A stretch of 26,129 nt of DNA, taken from positions 22,708 through 48,836 of the forward strand of contig DDNC01000012.1 of assembly GCA_002340985.1 (NCBI GenBank). The letters run 5' to 3'. A program made the translations under genes and the position numbers. This DNA comes from Firmicutes bacterium UBA2530. GTDB taxonomy: Bacteria > Bacillota > Clostridia > Tissierellales > Sedimentibacteraceae. Below the pieces are notes generated by a model. It was not told the origin of the DNA, searched no databases, and saw only the letters and a program-made list of their open reading frames with translations. Shown here one piece after another: positions 15,094 to 22,430 of this stretch (its first letter is position 1; each line of letters starts with the position of its first letter).

Positions 15094-15216
15094 TTATTCA
15101 AACAAATTAATTATTTCGTTTGTACAGTAAAGATTCGTCTTTATTTCATTAATAATTTCGTCACAGTATAGTGAACTTGTTATCATAACAATCAATAACC
15201 TTAGGGCTGTTTTCAT
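15094..15216 (-). CDS. Small ORF (40 codons) with internal repeat, overlapping a radical SAM stop
   Basis: The ATG at 15216 shares ATGA with the stop of the radical SAM gene, so translational coupling is possible; only a weak AAGTGA precedes it. The peptide has a hydrophobic N-terminus (MKTALRLLIVMITSS), then two related units LYC-D-EIIN and LYC-TN-EIIN, with cysteines at 18 and 31. The underlying DNA has an imperfect direct repeat (15106-15132 and 15148-15170). I do not recognise it. It could be a real small protein, a peptide substrate for the neighbouring radical SAM enzymes, or the decayed remnant of a lost gene. Evidence that it is expressed is thin. Confidence 0.3.
   Translation of the reverse strand: MKTALRLLIVMITSSLYCDEIINEIKTNLYCTNEIINLFE
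15106..15170. repeat. Imperfect direct repeat (two ~25-bp copies)
   Basis: Copies at 15106-15132 (ATTAATTATTTCGT, then TGTACAGTA) and 15148-15170 (ATTAATAATTTCGT, then CACAGTATA) lie 42 bp apart in register. They encode the two LYC-EIIN units of the small ORF. No third copy was seen in the window. Confidence 0.55.
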
Positions 15217-16214
15217 ATTTCACTTAAACGTTGGATCAGCAAATCCCTATACGGATCAAGGTTATCTGATTCACAAAATGAATTTTCATTTCTGAGCTGG
15301 CAGTCAGCGCATATCGAAAATGATCGATATGTTTCTGAAAGCATTTGACACAAAAAATTCCTGCGAATTTTGCCATTCCATATTTCTTTTAAGCTTTGCT
15401 CAAAGCAGTTTGTCTTTTCTTGGATTGGAAAAAGATGAACATAACAAGGAGAGACATCTCCATTTACTCGTACCAACATTCTCATAAACGGAATCGGGCA
15501 AACCTCTCTTTCAATTATTTCTGTTCCATACTTTGTTACGCCTCTTTCACACATTCCGTCATAACGTATATATTCTTGATACCAAGGACGTACGCGCTCA
15601 ACATTAACCATGTTAGCCAAGGGGCCAAACTTCTCTAAAAATAAATCCTCTTTGCCATTAAGACCAATATCAATAATTTTAATTAATAGTTGACCTGTCC
15701 TGATTGTTGAATAATATTGTAGATTTTCATATAATTTCTCAAAGTCACAAGCAACTCCACATATATTACGATACGTATCACTGTCCATCCCTTGTAATGA
15801 AACCTTCATTACATCTAAGCCGGCAGAGGTAAATCCATCGCTGAGCTTCTTTGACAGAAGTAGAGCGTTTGTAAAAAATTCAACTTTCTCCGCCACGTCT
15901 GCCTCCTTTGCCATAGCGACAAAATCAACAATGTGAGGATTAGTTAACGGTTCTCCCATACCATTTAAAACCAGCGTCTTTAGTTTATTCGGGAATTGCT
16001 TTAATTGAAGCAAAATTTCCCTGAACTGTTCCTTTGTCATTAACTGTTTCACTGATGTTATATTGTTGGGTATATTTGAACCATGCATACAATATTTACA
16101 TCGAATATTACATAAAGAACTTGGTTCTATCTGAATTGAAAAAGGTGTATCAAGAGGAATATTCTTATAAAGTATTTCTCTTTTCCGAGTGAAAAACATA
16201 TCCCTGTTAGTCAA
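15213..16214 (-). CDS. Radical SAM/SPASM-type enzyme, copy 2
   Basis: A 333-residue protein. The radical SAM cluster motif CNIRCKYC (C35, C39, C42) lies in PSSLCNIRCKYCMHG, followed by the SAM-contact motif LNGMGEPL. C-terminal cysteines occur in VCPIPFMRMLVRVNGDVSPC, then a SLKEIWNG motif, CQML and CADCQL, typical of SPASM or Twitch auxiliary 4Fe-4S domains. I place the start at TTG 16214, about 10 nt after AGGAGG; the next ATG (16199) has no spaced site. It overlaps the end of the upstream paralogue by 8 nt, so the two are cotranscribed. The reaction is unknown: family members modify sugars, peptides or cofactors by radical chemistry. Confidence 0.9.
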   Translation of the reverse strand: MTNRDMFFTRKREILYKNIPLDTPFSIQIEPSSLCNIRCKYCMHGSNIPNNITSVKQLMTKEQFREILLQLKQFPNKLKTLVLNGMGEPLTNPHIVDFVAMAKEADVAEKVEFFTNALLLSKKLSDGFTSAGLDVMKVSLQGMDSDTYRNICGVACDFEKLYENLQYYSTIRTGQLLIKIIDIGLNGKEDLFLEKFGPLANMVNVERVRPWYQEYIRYDGMCERGVTKYGTEIIEREVCPIPFMRMLVRVNGDVSPCYVHLFPIQEKTNCFEQSLKEIWNGKIRRNFLCQMLSETYRSFSICADCQLRNENSFCESDNLDPYRDLLIQRLSEI

Positions 16215-17229
16215 TTACACAAATCCTCCTGCTGACTTCCTCCGCACAATCATCAAGATAATCCGCTTTAAACGCAAATGACGTGCGACAAAAACACTCA
16301 GTGCATATTTGCGGAATATCACCAGATGCACCACGCAATACAGACAATAAAAAATTCTTGCGTGTTGTCCCGTTCCATATATCAACAAGCGAATCGCTAA
16401 TGATAGTTTCATCTATAATAAAACCCACATTTCGAGCAGCATTACACAGAGAGATATCACCATTACAAAGCACATCCATACGATAAAATGGAATTGCACA
16501 TACAGAAACAGCACGTCCATATCCAATATTAAATCTGTCGGCATTTAGAGAAAATTTTTGCATTTTCTCTTTTTCCAGTTCAAAACAATTAGTCAAATTT
16601 TCCACGCTTACATAGTCGCAGTGCTCTTTAAAAATATCATAGTATTGCTGCTCTGTTTTAGACAATAAATAGTCGGATGGTATCTTAACATATAGTTTTG
16701 TATTTTCACCTTTGTGCTTAAAAAAATACTGGAGATTAAGCAAAAAACTATTAAAGTCAATTTTTGCTCCGCAATGCTCAAAATAATCCTCATCACTTAA
16801 TCCCTGAAGAGATACTTTCACTTCATCTAATCCTGCCTCAATCAACTTGTTAGCTAACTCATTGTTCAGCAGAATTCCATTGGTTATTAACCCAACCTTA
16901 GTTGATGGACTAGAGAGTTTTATTCTTGCAACCACTTCGCCCAAATTTTTGTAAAGCGTGGGCTCGCCAATTCCACCAAGTACCACCTTTTTTACCGGAA
17001 CAGGAAATGTTCGTAAGCTTTCATATACACGCTCAAGAACTACATCGTCCATAATACCAAATATATGGCCTTTTTGAAGCATTCTCTCTCGCCCGAGAGA
17101 GTGTAAGCAGTATTCACATCGTATATTGCAAAACGAAGTAAGTTCCAAGTGAATAACATATGGCGCTGCAAGCGGAATATGGTTTTTAAGAACACTTCGT
17201 TCCTGATTATACATCGCTTTATATTCCAT
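16207..17229 (-). CDS. Radical SAM/SPASM-type enzyme, copy 1
   Basis: A 340-residue protein homologous over its length to the next gene. The CNIRCEYC cluster motif (C34, C38, C41) is followed by VVLGGIGEPT, and the shared segments TNGILLNNELANKLIEAGLDEVKVSLQG align with copy 2 (described as a region around residues 115-145). The C-terminus shows VCAIPFYRMDVLCNGDISLCN, SLVDIWNG and CTECFC, an auxiliary-cluster pattern with fewer cysteines than copy 2. The start follows AGGAGAAAA. Position in a glycosyltransferase operon suggests glycan or flagellin modification. A paired or heteromeric function is possible. Substrate is unknown. Confidence 0.9.
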   Translation of the reverse strand: MEYKAMYNQERSVLKNHIPLAAPYVIHLELTSFCNIRCEYCLHSLGRERMLQKGHIFGIMDDVVLERVYESLRTFPVPVKKVVLGGIGEPTLYKNLGEVVARIKLSSPSTKVGLITNGILLNNELANKLIEAGLDEVKVSLQGLSDEDYFEHCGAKIDFNSFLLNLQYFFKHKGENTKLYVKIPSDYLLSKTEQQYYDIFKEHCDYVSVENLTNCFELEKEKMQKFSLNADRFNIGYGRAVSVCAIPFYRMDVLCNGDISLCNAARNVGFIIDETIISDSLVDIWNGTTRKNFLLSVLRGASGDIPQICTECFCRTSFAFKADYLDDCAEEVSRRICVID

Positions 17230-17251
17230 AATATATAATTTTCTCCTGTTA

Positions 17252-18349
17252 TTATTTTTTTAATTTTATTATTTCAATTGTTTCTTTAAATCCTAATTCT
17301 TCAACAGTATCGAAAAAAAATTTTCTCATGTCCCCAATATCAGGAGACTCGAAAGCGCAAGGGTTTTTTTGTACAGCCATACTCAAGCTTGACTCTTCTT
17401 GAAATATTCGTTCATATATACTTTCCAAAAAATCATTTCCTTTTGGCGAGTTTATCAAAACAAGTGATGTTCCCTTATCAGTGTCTTGCGTTTTATCTCT
17501 CAGACTTACACCCCAAAAATCCGCCAACGTAATATCTGAATTTCTTGGAAAGCCTTTGAAACTGCAATTTGAGCAGGATGTTCTCATATACAAATTGTAT
17601 TTAAGAAAACCTACCATAAATAAGTCAGTATACCTGTCTGCATAGTATTCCTTTCCATTTTCAAATTCTATTTTAGTGCAAAATTTATTCCAACCGTTTA
17701 TTTTATTTTTGAACCAGACCTTTTTAATTGGAGAATTATATTCATCCTCCATGCTCTCTAAATATTTAGTATATGCCTTGGGTGAATTTACACCTCTGCA
17801 TATGAAATCACAAAGCAGCAAATTATCATATGACTTACCCAAAAAGCCTACCAGTCCGGCACATTGGCAGGGTGTCCCCACAAACATAACCGATTTATCT
17901 TTGTTTAAAATTTCCTTGACTTCTTTATATATATTTCCTGAACTGCTTTGGACATATTTTGATTGTCTAAGCAAGATGATACCGTCATTGTCATCAATTA
18001 TACAATGTTCAACCAAATGTTTGGCGTTATATATTGCCCCGGCAACATAACCTCCATCGGAAATTATTTTTTTTGCAAGTTCAGAAAATATTCCTCCGGA
18101 TGTACTGTTTAATCTTATATCTTCATCAAGTGACCATGCTGCATATGCAGGCGGTTGTGGATTATTCTCGTTTTTTATTCCATTTATAACAGGACAGGTT
18201 TTTTCGCATCTTCCACAATTGGTACAATTATTTAAGTATATTGAAGGGTATAAAAAGCCTTCATTGTCAGAAACCATATCTATGCAGTTAATGGGGCATA
18301 TGTTGCTGCACACCCCACACCCTGTACATTTTTCTTTTTCAATTAACAT
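17252..18349 (-). CDS. FrhB-like 4Fe-4S protein (coenzyme F420 hydrogenase/dehydrogenase beta family)
   Basis: A 365-residue protein. Two ferredoxin-type cluster motifs open it: CTGCGVCSNIC (C8, C11, C14, C18) and CTNCGRCEKTC (C42, C45, C48, C52). The remainder matches the F420H2 dehydrogenase beta-subunit fold: STSGGIFSELAKKII, VAGAIYN, FVGTPCQCAGLVGFL, FICRGVNSPKAY, and CSNCSFKGFPRNSDITLADFWG (a region near residue 255). Members of this family occur in exopolysaccharide loci of bacteria that lack F420, often with pyruvyl transferase-family proteins, where they probably act in flavin-dependent redox on a glycan precursor. It starts 4 nt after the acyltransferase stop. It may also supply electrons to the radical SAM pair directly downstream; that is inference. 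Confidence 0.85.
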   Translation of the reverse strand: MLIEKEKCTGCGVCSNICPINCIDMVSDNEGFLYPSIYLNNCTNCGRCEKTCPVINGIKNENNPQPPAYAAWSLDEDIRLNSTSGGIFSELAKKIISDGGYVAGAIYNAKHLVEHCIIDDNDGIILLRQSKYVQSSSGNIYKEVKEILNKDKSVMFVGTPCQCAGLVGFLGKSYDNLLLCDFICRGVNSPKAYTKYLESMEDEYNSPIKKVWFKNKINGWNKFCTKIEFENGKEYYADRYTDLFMVGFLKYNLYMRTSCSNCSFKGFPRNSDITLADFWGVSLRDKTQDTDKGTSLVLINSPKGNDFLESIYERIFQEESSLSMAVQKNPCAFESPDIGDMRKFFFDTVEELGFKETIEIIKLKK

Positions 18350-18353
18350 AATA

Positions 18354-18974
18354 TTATTTCCACCTGATATTTTCCTTTACTACTTTCGCAGGATTACCTA
18401 CAGCTATACATTTAGCAGGGATATCTTTGTTAACTACAGCACCCGCACCTATTATTGATCCATCTCCAATATTTACGCCCTTCAGGATAATCGCACCCAC
18501 TCCAATCCAGACATGATTGCCTATATTTATAGACTTGGATTTATTTAGTATATTTCCTTCATCGTCTACTATTGAATGATGGTCACCATCATATATATAC
18601 ACATTGCGTGCAATTGCCGCACCATCGCCTATGACTATCTTATTGCAACATGCAATTACCGAATTAGAATTTATATATCCGCTTCCTAAAGTCAATGATG
18701 CATTTTTGAATAACTGTATAGTTGCTCCATAAAACAACTTAAAGCGTCCATTTACGTTTAATGTAGCATTTTCCTGAAGCTTGAGATAGCATTCTGCCTT
18801 TGACCCTTTAAATACATTCGAGTTTAAATAAAAATTACCGTTTAGATTAATTTTAGCTGATTTATGAATATCCACAACAGAATTTTTAAAAATTATAATT
18901 TCTCCGTGTTTTTCACATACATTTTTGCTTAAATTATTATAATAAAAACTTTTTAGTTTGTCCTCTTTGTTCAC
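18354..18974 (-). CDS. Hexapeptide-repeat (left-handed beta-helix) acyltransferase
   Basis: A 206-residue protein, probably a CoA-dependent sugar O- or N-acetyltransferase. Residues ~30-200 carry isoleucine-rich hexapeptide turns (VVDIHKSAKINLNGN, KIVIGDGAAIARNVYIYDGD). The catalytic-type histidine pair lies in DGDHHSIVDDEGN. The C-terminal part NHVWIGVGAIILKGVNIGDG and AGAVVNKDIPAKCIAVGNPAKVV is diagnostic of the CysE/LacA/NodL superfamily. The start is GTG at 18974, 3 nt after the preceding GT2 stop, with a weak AGGG site. It likely O-acetylates the glycan made by this locus; the acceptor is inferred. Confidence 0.88.
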   Translation of the reverse strand: MNKEDKLKSFYYNNLSKNVCEKHGEIIIFKNSVVDIHKSAKINLNGNFYLNSNVFKGSKAECYLKLQENATLNVNGRFKLFYGATIQLFKNASLTLGSGYINSNSVIACCNKIVIGDGAAIARNVYIYDGDHHSIVDDEGNILNKSKSINIGNHVWIGVGAIILKGVNIGDGSIIGAGAVVNKDIPAKCIAVGNPAKVVKENIRWK

Positions 18975-18977
18975 TTT

Positions 18978-19913
18978 TTATACCCTAATATATAAATTCA
19001 TAAATTCTTTTTCGAATTCTTCAATATATTTCCCATAATAAAATTCATCATAATGCTTTTTCAGCTCATTTTTTACATAATCCAACTGCTTTGAGCAATT
19101 TGTAAGGTTATTTTTTATAATCTTGTTGCACATTGATATCATATATGACCATTCACTGTACTGTGCATATTCAGATATATCTGGAAGAACTTGAGACAAA
19201 TATATTGTTCTTTCCCTAAATGCACTGAAATATTCATCCAGTTGTTCAGGAGTCAACAACATATCATTTGTTGTGAAGGACGAATTGTTTTTTTCATGCC
19301 TTATAAAGCAATACTTTGGCAATCCATTAGCGATAACTTTACGTGCATTTGCCATATATTTATAAGTAACACTTATATCGTCGTACTTACCCGTCTCATT
19401 AAACTTTATAGTGTCAAACAACCATTTGTTTATCATCTTTGTTGGCATTGCAGCATTTATTCGTTTCCTCTTAAGCAGTTCAATGACAGCCTCAGACGGA
19501 GTCATCTCTAAATATTCATCAAATGCGCAGTTTGGCAAAATCTTACCTTCAACTTTTTTGCTTGAGCCACAAATTGATATATCTGCATTGTTTTCAACCG
19601 CAAGATTATATAAAAATTCCAGCATGTCCGGATCTGCTATATCATCATCATCCACAAAGGTTATGAAATCTCCTTTAGCTAAATCCAACCCGGTGTTTCT
19701 TCCTTTTCCAATACTGCTTTTTGCAATATGAATAACTTTAATTCTATTATCTGATTTACCATACATTTCTGCAATTTCACCGCTTTTATCAGTGGAACCA
19801 TTGTTCACTATTATGAATTCATAGTCTTTTTCTGTTTGTCTCAAAATTGATTCTATTGCTTCAGATATAAAATCCTCCCGATTATATGTAAGCATAATAA
19901 CACTTATTTTCAT
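18978..19913 (-). CDS. GT2 glycosyltransferase
   Basis: A 311-residue GT-A enzyme when started at MKISVIMLTYNRED (ATG 19913), two bases after the rfbF stop. An upstream in-frame start would overlap rfbF and add a non-homologous leader. Motifs are IVNNGSTDKS (NGSTD 38-42), GKGRNTGLDLAKGDF, and the metal-binding FVDDDDIADPDM (87-91). The C-terminal ~100 residues are helical, with no membrane segment. AAGG about 10 nt before the ATG is a modest ribosome site, so translational coupling to rfbF is likely. Donor and acceptor sugars are unknown. Confidence 0.87.
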   Translation of the reverse strand: MKISVIMLTYNREDFISEAIESILRQTEKDYEFIIVNNGSTDKSGEIAEMYGKSDNRIKVIHIAKSSIGKGRNTGLDLAKGDFITFVDDDDIADPDMLEFLYNLAVENNADISICGSSKKVEGKILPNCAFDEYLEMTPSEAVIELLKRKRINAAMPTKMINKWLFDTIKFNETGKYDDISVTYKYMANARKVIANGLPKYCFIRHEKNNSSFTTNDMLLTPEQLDEYFSAFRERTIYLSQVLPDISEYAQYSEWSYMISMCNKIIKNNLTNCSKQLDYVKNELKKHYDEFYYGKYIEEFEKEFMNLYIRV

Positions 19914-19915
19914 GT

Positions 19916-20689
19916 CTACCATACCTTCCAAGGCGCTCGGTCTTTCTCCCATATGGATTCAAGATGATTTTTATCTCTCTGTGTATCCATACACTGCCAA
20001 AAACCTGGATGCTTATACGCAAACAGCTCGCCTTTTTGTGCCAATTTTTCTAATGGTCCTCTTTCGAGTATTGTACTGTCACCTTCAATTAGTTCAAATA
20101 TTTCCGGCTCCAATACCATAAAGCCACCATTAACCCAGCCTCCATCCTCTTTAACCTTTTCAGCAAACCTTGTTATGTTTTGATTCCCATCGATTTCTAA
20201 AACACCGAATTTACCACCGGGCTGAATAGCAGTTATAGTTGCAGTCTTTTTATTCTCTTTATGAAAATTAATAAGCTCTTTTATATTAACATCGGAAACC
20301 CCATCTCCATATGTAAGCATAAAGGTTTCATTTCCAATATATCTCTGTACTCGTTTCAGCCTGCCGCCTGTCTGAGTATTAAGACCTGTATCAACCACTG
20401 TTACTTTCCAAGGTTCAGCTACATTGCTGTGAATAATTATTTCGTTATCTTTTGAAAAGTCAAATGTTATGTCTGAGCGATGCAGATAATAATCGGCAAA
20501 ATACTCTTTTATTACATATCCCTTGTATCCGCAGCATATTATAAACTCATTAAAGCCGTAATGAGAATATATTTTCATTATGTGCCACAAGATAGGGGCA
20601 TCTCCAATTGATATCATAGGCTTAGGCTTTAAGTGAGATTCTTCACTGATACGAGTTCCAAATCCTCCTGCAAGAATAACCACCTTCAT
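19916..20689 (-). CDS. rfbF: Glucose-1-phosphate cytidylyltransferase
   Basis: A 257-residue protein of the family's normal length that makes CDP-glucose from CTP and glucose 1-phosphate. The N-terminus shows the nucleotidyltransferase loop ILAGGFGTRISEES (GGxGTR 8-13) and KPKPMISIG (21-29). The catalytic LTYGDGVSDVN region lies at 125-135, and GKFGVLEIDGN and GGWVNGGFMVLEPEIF follow. The CDP-glucose-specific C-terminal segment HPGFWQCMDTQRDKNHLESIW is diagnostic of RfbF. CDP-glucose is the entry to CDP-3,6-dideoxyhexoses and related sugars, but no CDP-glucose 4,6-dehydratase (rfbG) is present in the window. ACGGAGGA precedes the start. The 253-nt gap upstream carries a sigma-28-like -10. Confidence 0.95.
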   Translation of the reverse strand: MKVVILAGGFGTRISEESHLKPKPMISIGDAPILWHIMKIYSHYGFNEFIICCGYKGYVIKEYFADYYLHRSDITFDFSKDNEIIIHSNVAEPWKVTVVDTGLNTQTGGRLKRVQRYIGNETFMLTYGDGVSDVNIKELINFHKENKKTATITAIQPGGKFGVLEIDGNQNITRFAEKVKEDGGWVNGGFMVLEPEIFELIEGDSTILERGPLEKLAQKGELFAYKHPGFWQCMDTQRDKNHLESIWEKDRAPWKVW

Positions 20690-20794
20690 AAAATCCTCCG
20701 TTTAAATATACTAATTGCATACTAAATTTTATAAGAAAATTACTGTTCTCATTTTTACAAATAACATTTATGAATAAATATATTTCATTAAGCA

Positions 20795-20821
20795 CTATCG
20801 GCTGCTCTAAATTTTGTCATA
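20795..20821 (-). promoter_or_regulatory. Candidate sigma-28-like promoter upstream of rfbF
   Basis: On the minus strand GCCGATAG (20795-20802) matches 7 of 8 bases of the flagellar -10 GCCGATAT. The -35 at 15 nt reads TATG rather than TAAA, so the promoter is incomplete by consensus. The predicted leader is about 100 nt, similar to hag. No better sigma-A promoter was evident in this 253-nt gap. Confidence 0.4.
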
Positions 20822-20942
20822 TTATATATCGACGTTTATTTTAAAAATTAACGATTAGTACTATATAATTTTCAAAAGTTTTATTTATTATTGGATACAG
20901 TCTTTTTAATTTTGTACGAGCATCAATAGTAGCTGCTTCAAA

Positions 20943-22007
20943 TTAATGTATTTGCTTCAATCTTTTAATCGCAGTTTCATATCCTGATTTAGCGGATAAT
21001 TCGTAATACCTTTTAGCTGACTTTAAATTTCCTGAAGCTTCATACCATGTGCCAAGATTATACGATGCCTTGAAGCTTCCACATCCTAATACTCCCTGTT
21101 GTTGTGGCACTTCTCCGATTTCCAAACACTTTAGGTAGCTTTTTTCTATCATGGGGAGATAATTCTGATATTTGATTATATCAAATAGAATTAGCTTCAT
21201 ATAAAAGATACCACACAAAAAGTTAAAATCTGCATATTCCTGCAGAATTGGTTTAACCACCCCAATTATCTCCAATGCCTTTTCAAAACTTTCAATTTCA
21301 ATCAATGTATAAATATATTGTATAATTCCCTTTTTATAATAATTGGAGTCGCTGTCCGCAAGGTCATAAAATTTTTCATAGTAATTTATGGCCTCTTTAT
21401 ATCTTTTCATATTTACCAATGCAGAAGCTATTTGATAGAGAAAATAGCAATCATTAGGATTACGTTCTAATTCCTCAAATAAAATAGGTAAATTTCTTTC
21501 CGGCTTGTTAGGCATAATGTATCCATCATGCTCAAAATTAAGCGGAAGAGGAAAGCGAGGTAATTTACTGTTAACTTGCTCATGCACCTTTCCGGAAAAA
21601 TATATATTTTTAGGTATTATCCTTGTCATATAATCTATTCCATAGCTCAGCTCACCATTATCCATATATGAGCTTTTTATCTGTATAGCCCCCAATGAAT
21701 CAGTGTTATCTAAAAACTTTAATATGTCATGTCTGTTTCCTTGAACCAAGCATTCATCAGCATCTAATATCAAATTCCAGTCACTTTCTGACTTCGATAA
21801 AGCAAAGTTTCTCGCGTCTGAAAAATCATTTTTCCACACATAATCAAAAACCTTAGCTCCAAAGGCCAGCGCTATTTGCTTTGTGGAATCCTCTGAGCCA
21901 GTATCAACAATAATCATATCATCGACTAAATCATTAACGCTTGTGAGACATCTCTCAAGACAACGCTCTTCATTTTTTACTATCATAACTAAATTTAGTG
22001 TTTTCAT
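20943..22007 (-). CDS. GT2 glycosyltransferase with C-terminal TPR-like repeats (first gene of the cluster)
   Basis: Started at ATG 22007 (MKTLNLVMIVKNEE), about 10 nt after GGAGAA, giving 354 residues; an in-frame ATG 30 nt earlier lacks a site. The GT-A part has MIIVDTGSEDST, GAKVFDYVWKNDFSDARNFAL and the metal motif LDADE (81-85). The C-terminal half holds TPR-like units (NPNDCYFLYQIASALVNMKRYKEAI, ending SAKRYYELSAKSGYETAIKRL; regions ~185-350). It shares the GT2-TPR plan and many N-terminal residues with the protein at 10960-12261, so the two paralogues bracket the cluster. A role in protein or flagellin glycosylation is inferred. A 253-nt gap separates it from rfbF, with no convincing terminator. 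Confidence 0.88.
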   Translation of the reverse strand: MKTLNLVMIVKNEERCLERCLTSVNDLVDDMIIVDTGSEDSTKQIALAFGAKVFDYVWKNDFSDARNFALSKSESDWNLILDADECLVQGNRHDILKFLDNTDSLGAIQIKSSYMDNGELSYGIDYMTRIIPKNIYFSGKVHEQVNSKLPRFPLPLNFEHDGYIMPNKPERNLPILFEELERNPNDCYFLYQIASALVNMKRYKEAINYYEKFYDLADSDSNYYKKGIIQYIYTLIEIESFEKALEIIGVVKPILQEYADFNFLCGIFYMKLILFDIIKYQNYLPMIEKSYLKCLEIGEVPQQQGVLGCGSFKASYNLGTWYEASGNLKSAKRYYELSAKSGYETAIKRLKQIH

Positions 22008-22077
22008 AATATAAGTTCTCCAAATATAAACATCCATTATTGTCAGTTAATTATTTTTACAAATTTATTACGTCTTA

Positions 22078-22115
22078 ATTATACCATATATCGGATTTTT
22101 TTAGTAGAAAATTAA
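22078..22115 (-). promoter_or_regulatory. Overlapping sigma-A extended -10 and sigma-28-like promoter of the GT2-TPR gene
   Basis: On the minus strand TGGTATAAT (22078-22086) is a perfect extended -10. Only a few bases upstream, TCCGATAT (22088-22095) contains the full sigma-D -10 core CCGATAT, with TTAA (22112-22115) at 16 nt as a weak -35. Either or both may drive the cluster. Confidence 0.55.
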
Positions 22116-22361
22116 CATTTTTACAGCGATGAGAAATATACTTTTTTATCTATAGCAAAACCTTAAATTTTATTGAATAAAAAAATATTGCTATATTCGT
22201 ACAAGTGGGCATATTTCCGTGTTTTAATTTTATTCAGTTCCCGCCTGCTGTATAAAAACCGGTAAAATGTTAAAAATAAGGAATGTATTGCTAAGCAAAT
22301 GGTTGTTTTGGTGACCATATAGTAGCCATAAAGAAATATCGATATGCAAAAACGCTGATAG
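22116..22361. other. Intergenic stretch between divergent promoters, nothing else recognised
   Basis: The whole gap between divergent starts 22007 and 22431 is 423 nt. Outside the promoter elements listed separately I see no RNA gene, riboswitch-like fold, terminator or credible small gene. It is AT-rich with short, siteless ORFs only. Confidence 0.5.
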
Positions 22362-22390
22362 TTGAACATTTTATTTTTGGCACGCATTAT
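22362..22390 (+). promoter_or_regulatory. Candidate sigma-A promoter of the YfcC-family gene
   Basis: TTGAAC (22362-22367), 17 nt, CATTAT (22385-22390); each hexamer matches 4 of 6 consensus bases with ideal spacing. It would start transcription inside the adjacent palindrome and leave a leader of about 35 nt. Confidence 0.5.
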
Positions 22391-22407
22391 GCATATAGAT
22401 ATATGCA
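22390..22407 (+). promoter_or_regulatory. Operator-like palindrome overlapping the YfcC promoter start site
   Basis: TGCATATA-GA-TATATGCA has perfect 8-bp arms around a 2-bp centre. It begins on the last base of the -10 and covers the predicted start site, the classical position for a repressor. The repressor is not identifiable from the window. Confidence 0.55.
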
Positions 22408-22430
22408 ATAAATACTTCAGGAGGACTAAT

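Noticed and set aside
22116..22361. Possible riboswitch upstream of the carrier gene
   Set aside because: The predicted promoter lies at 22362-22390, leaving a leader of only about 35 nt, and I recognised no conserved aptamer sequence.
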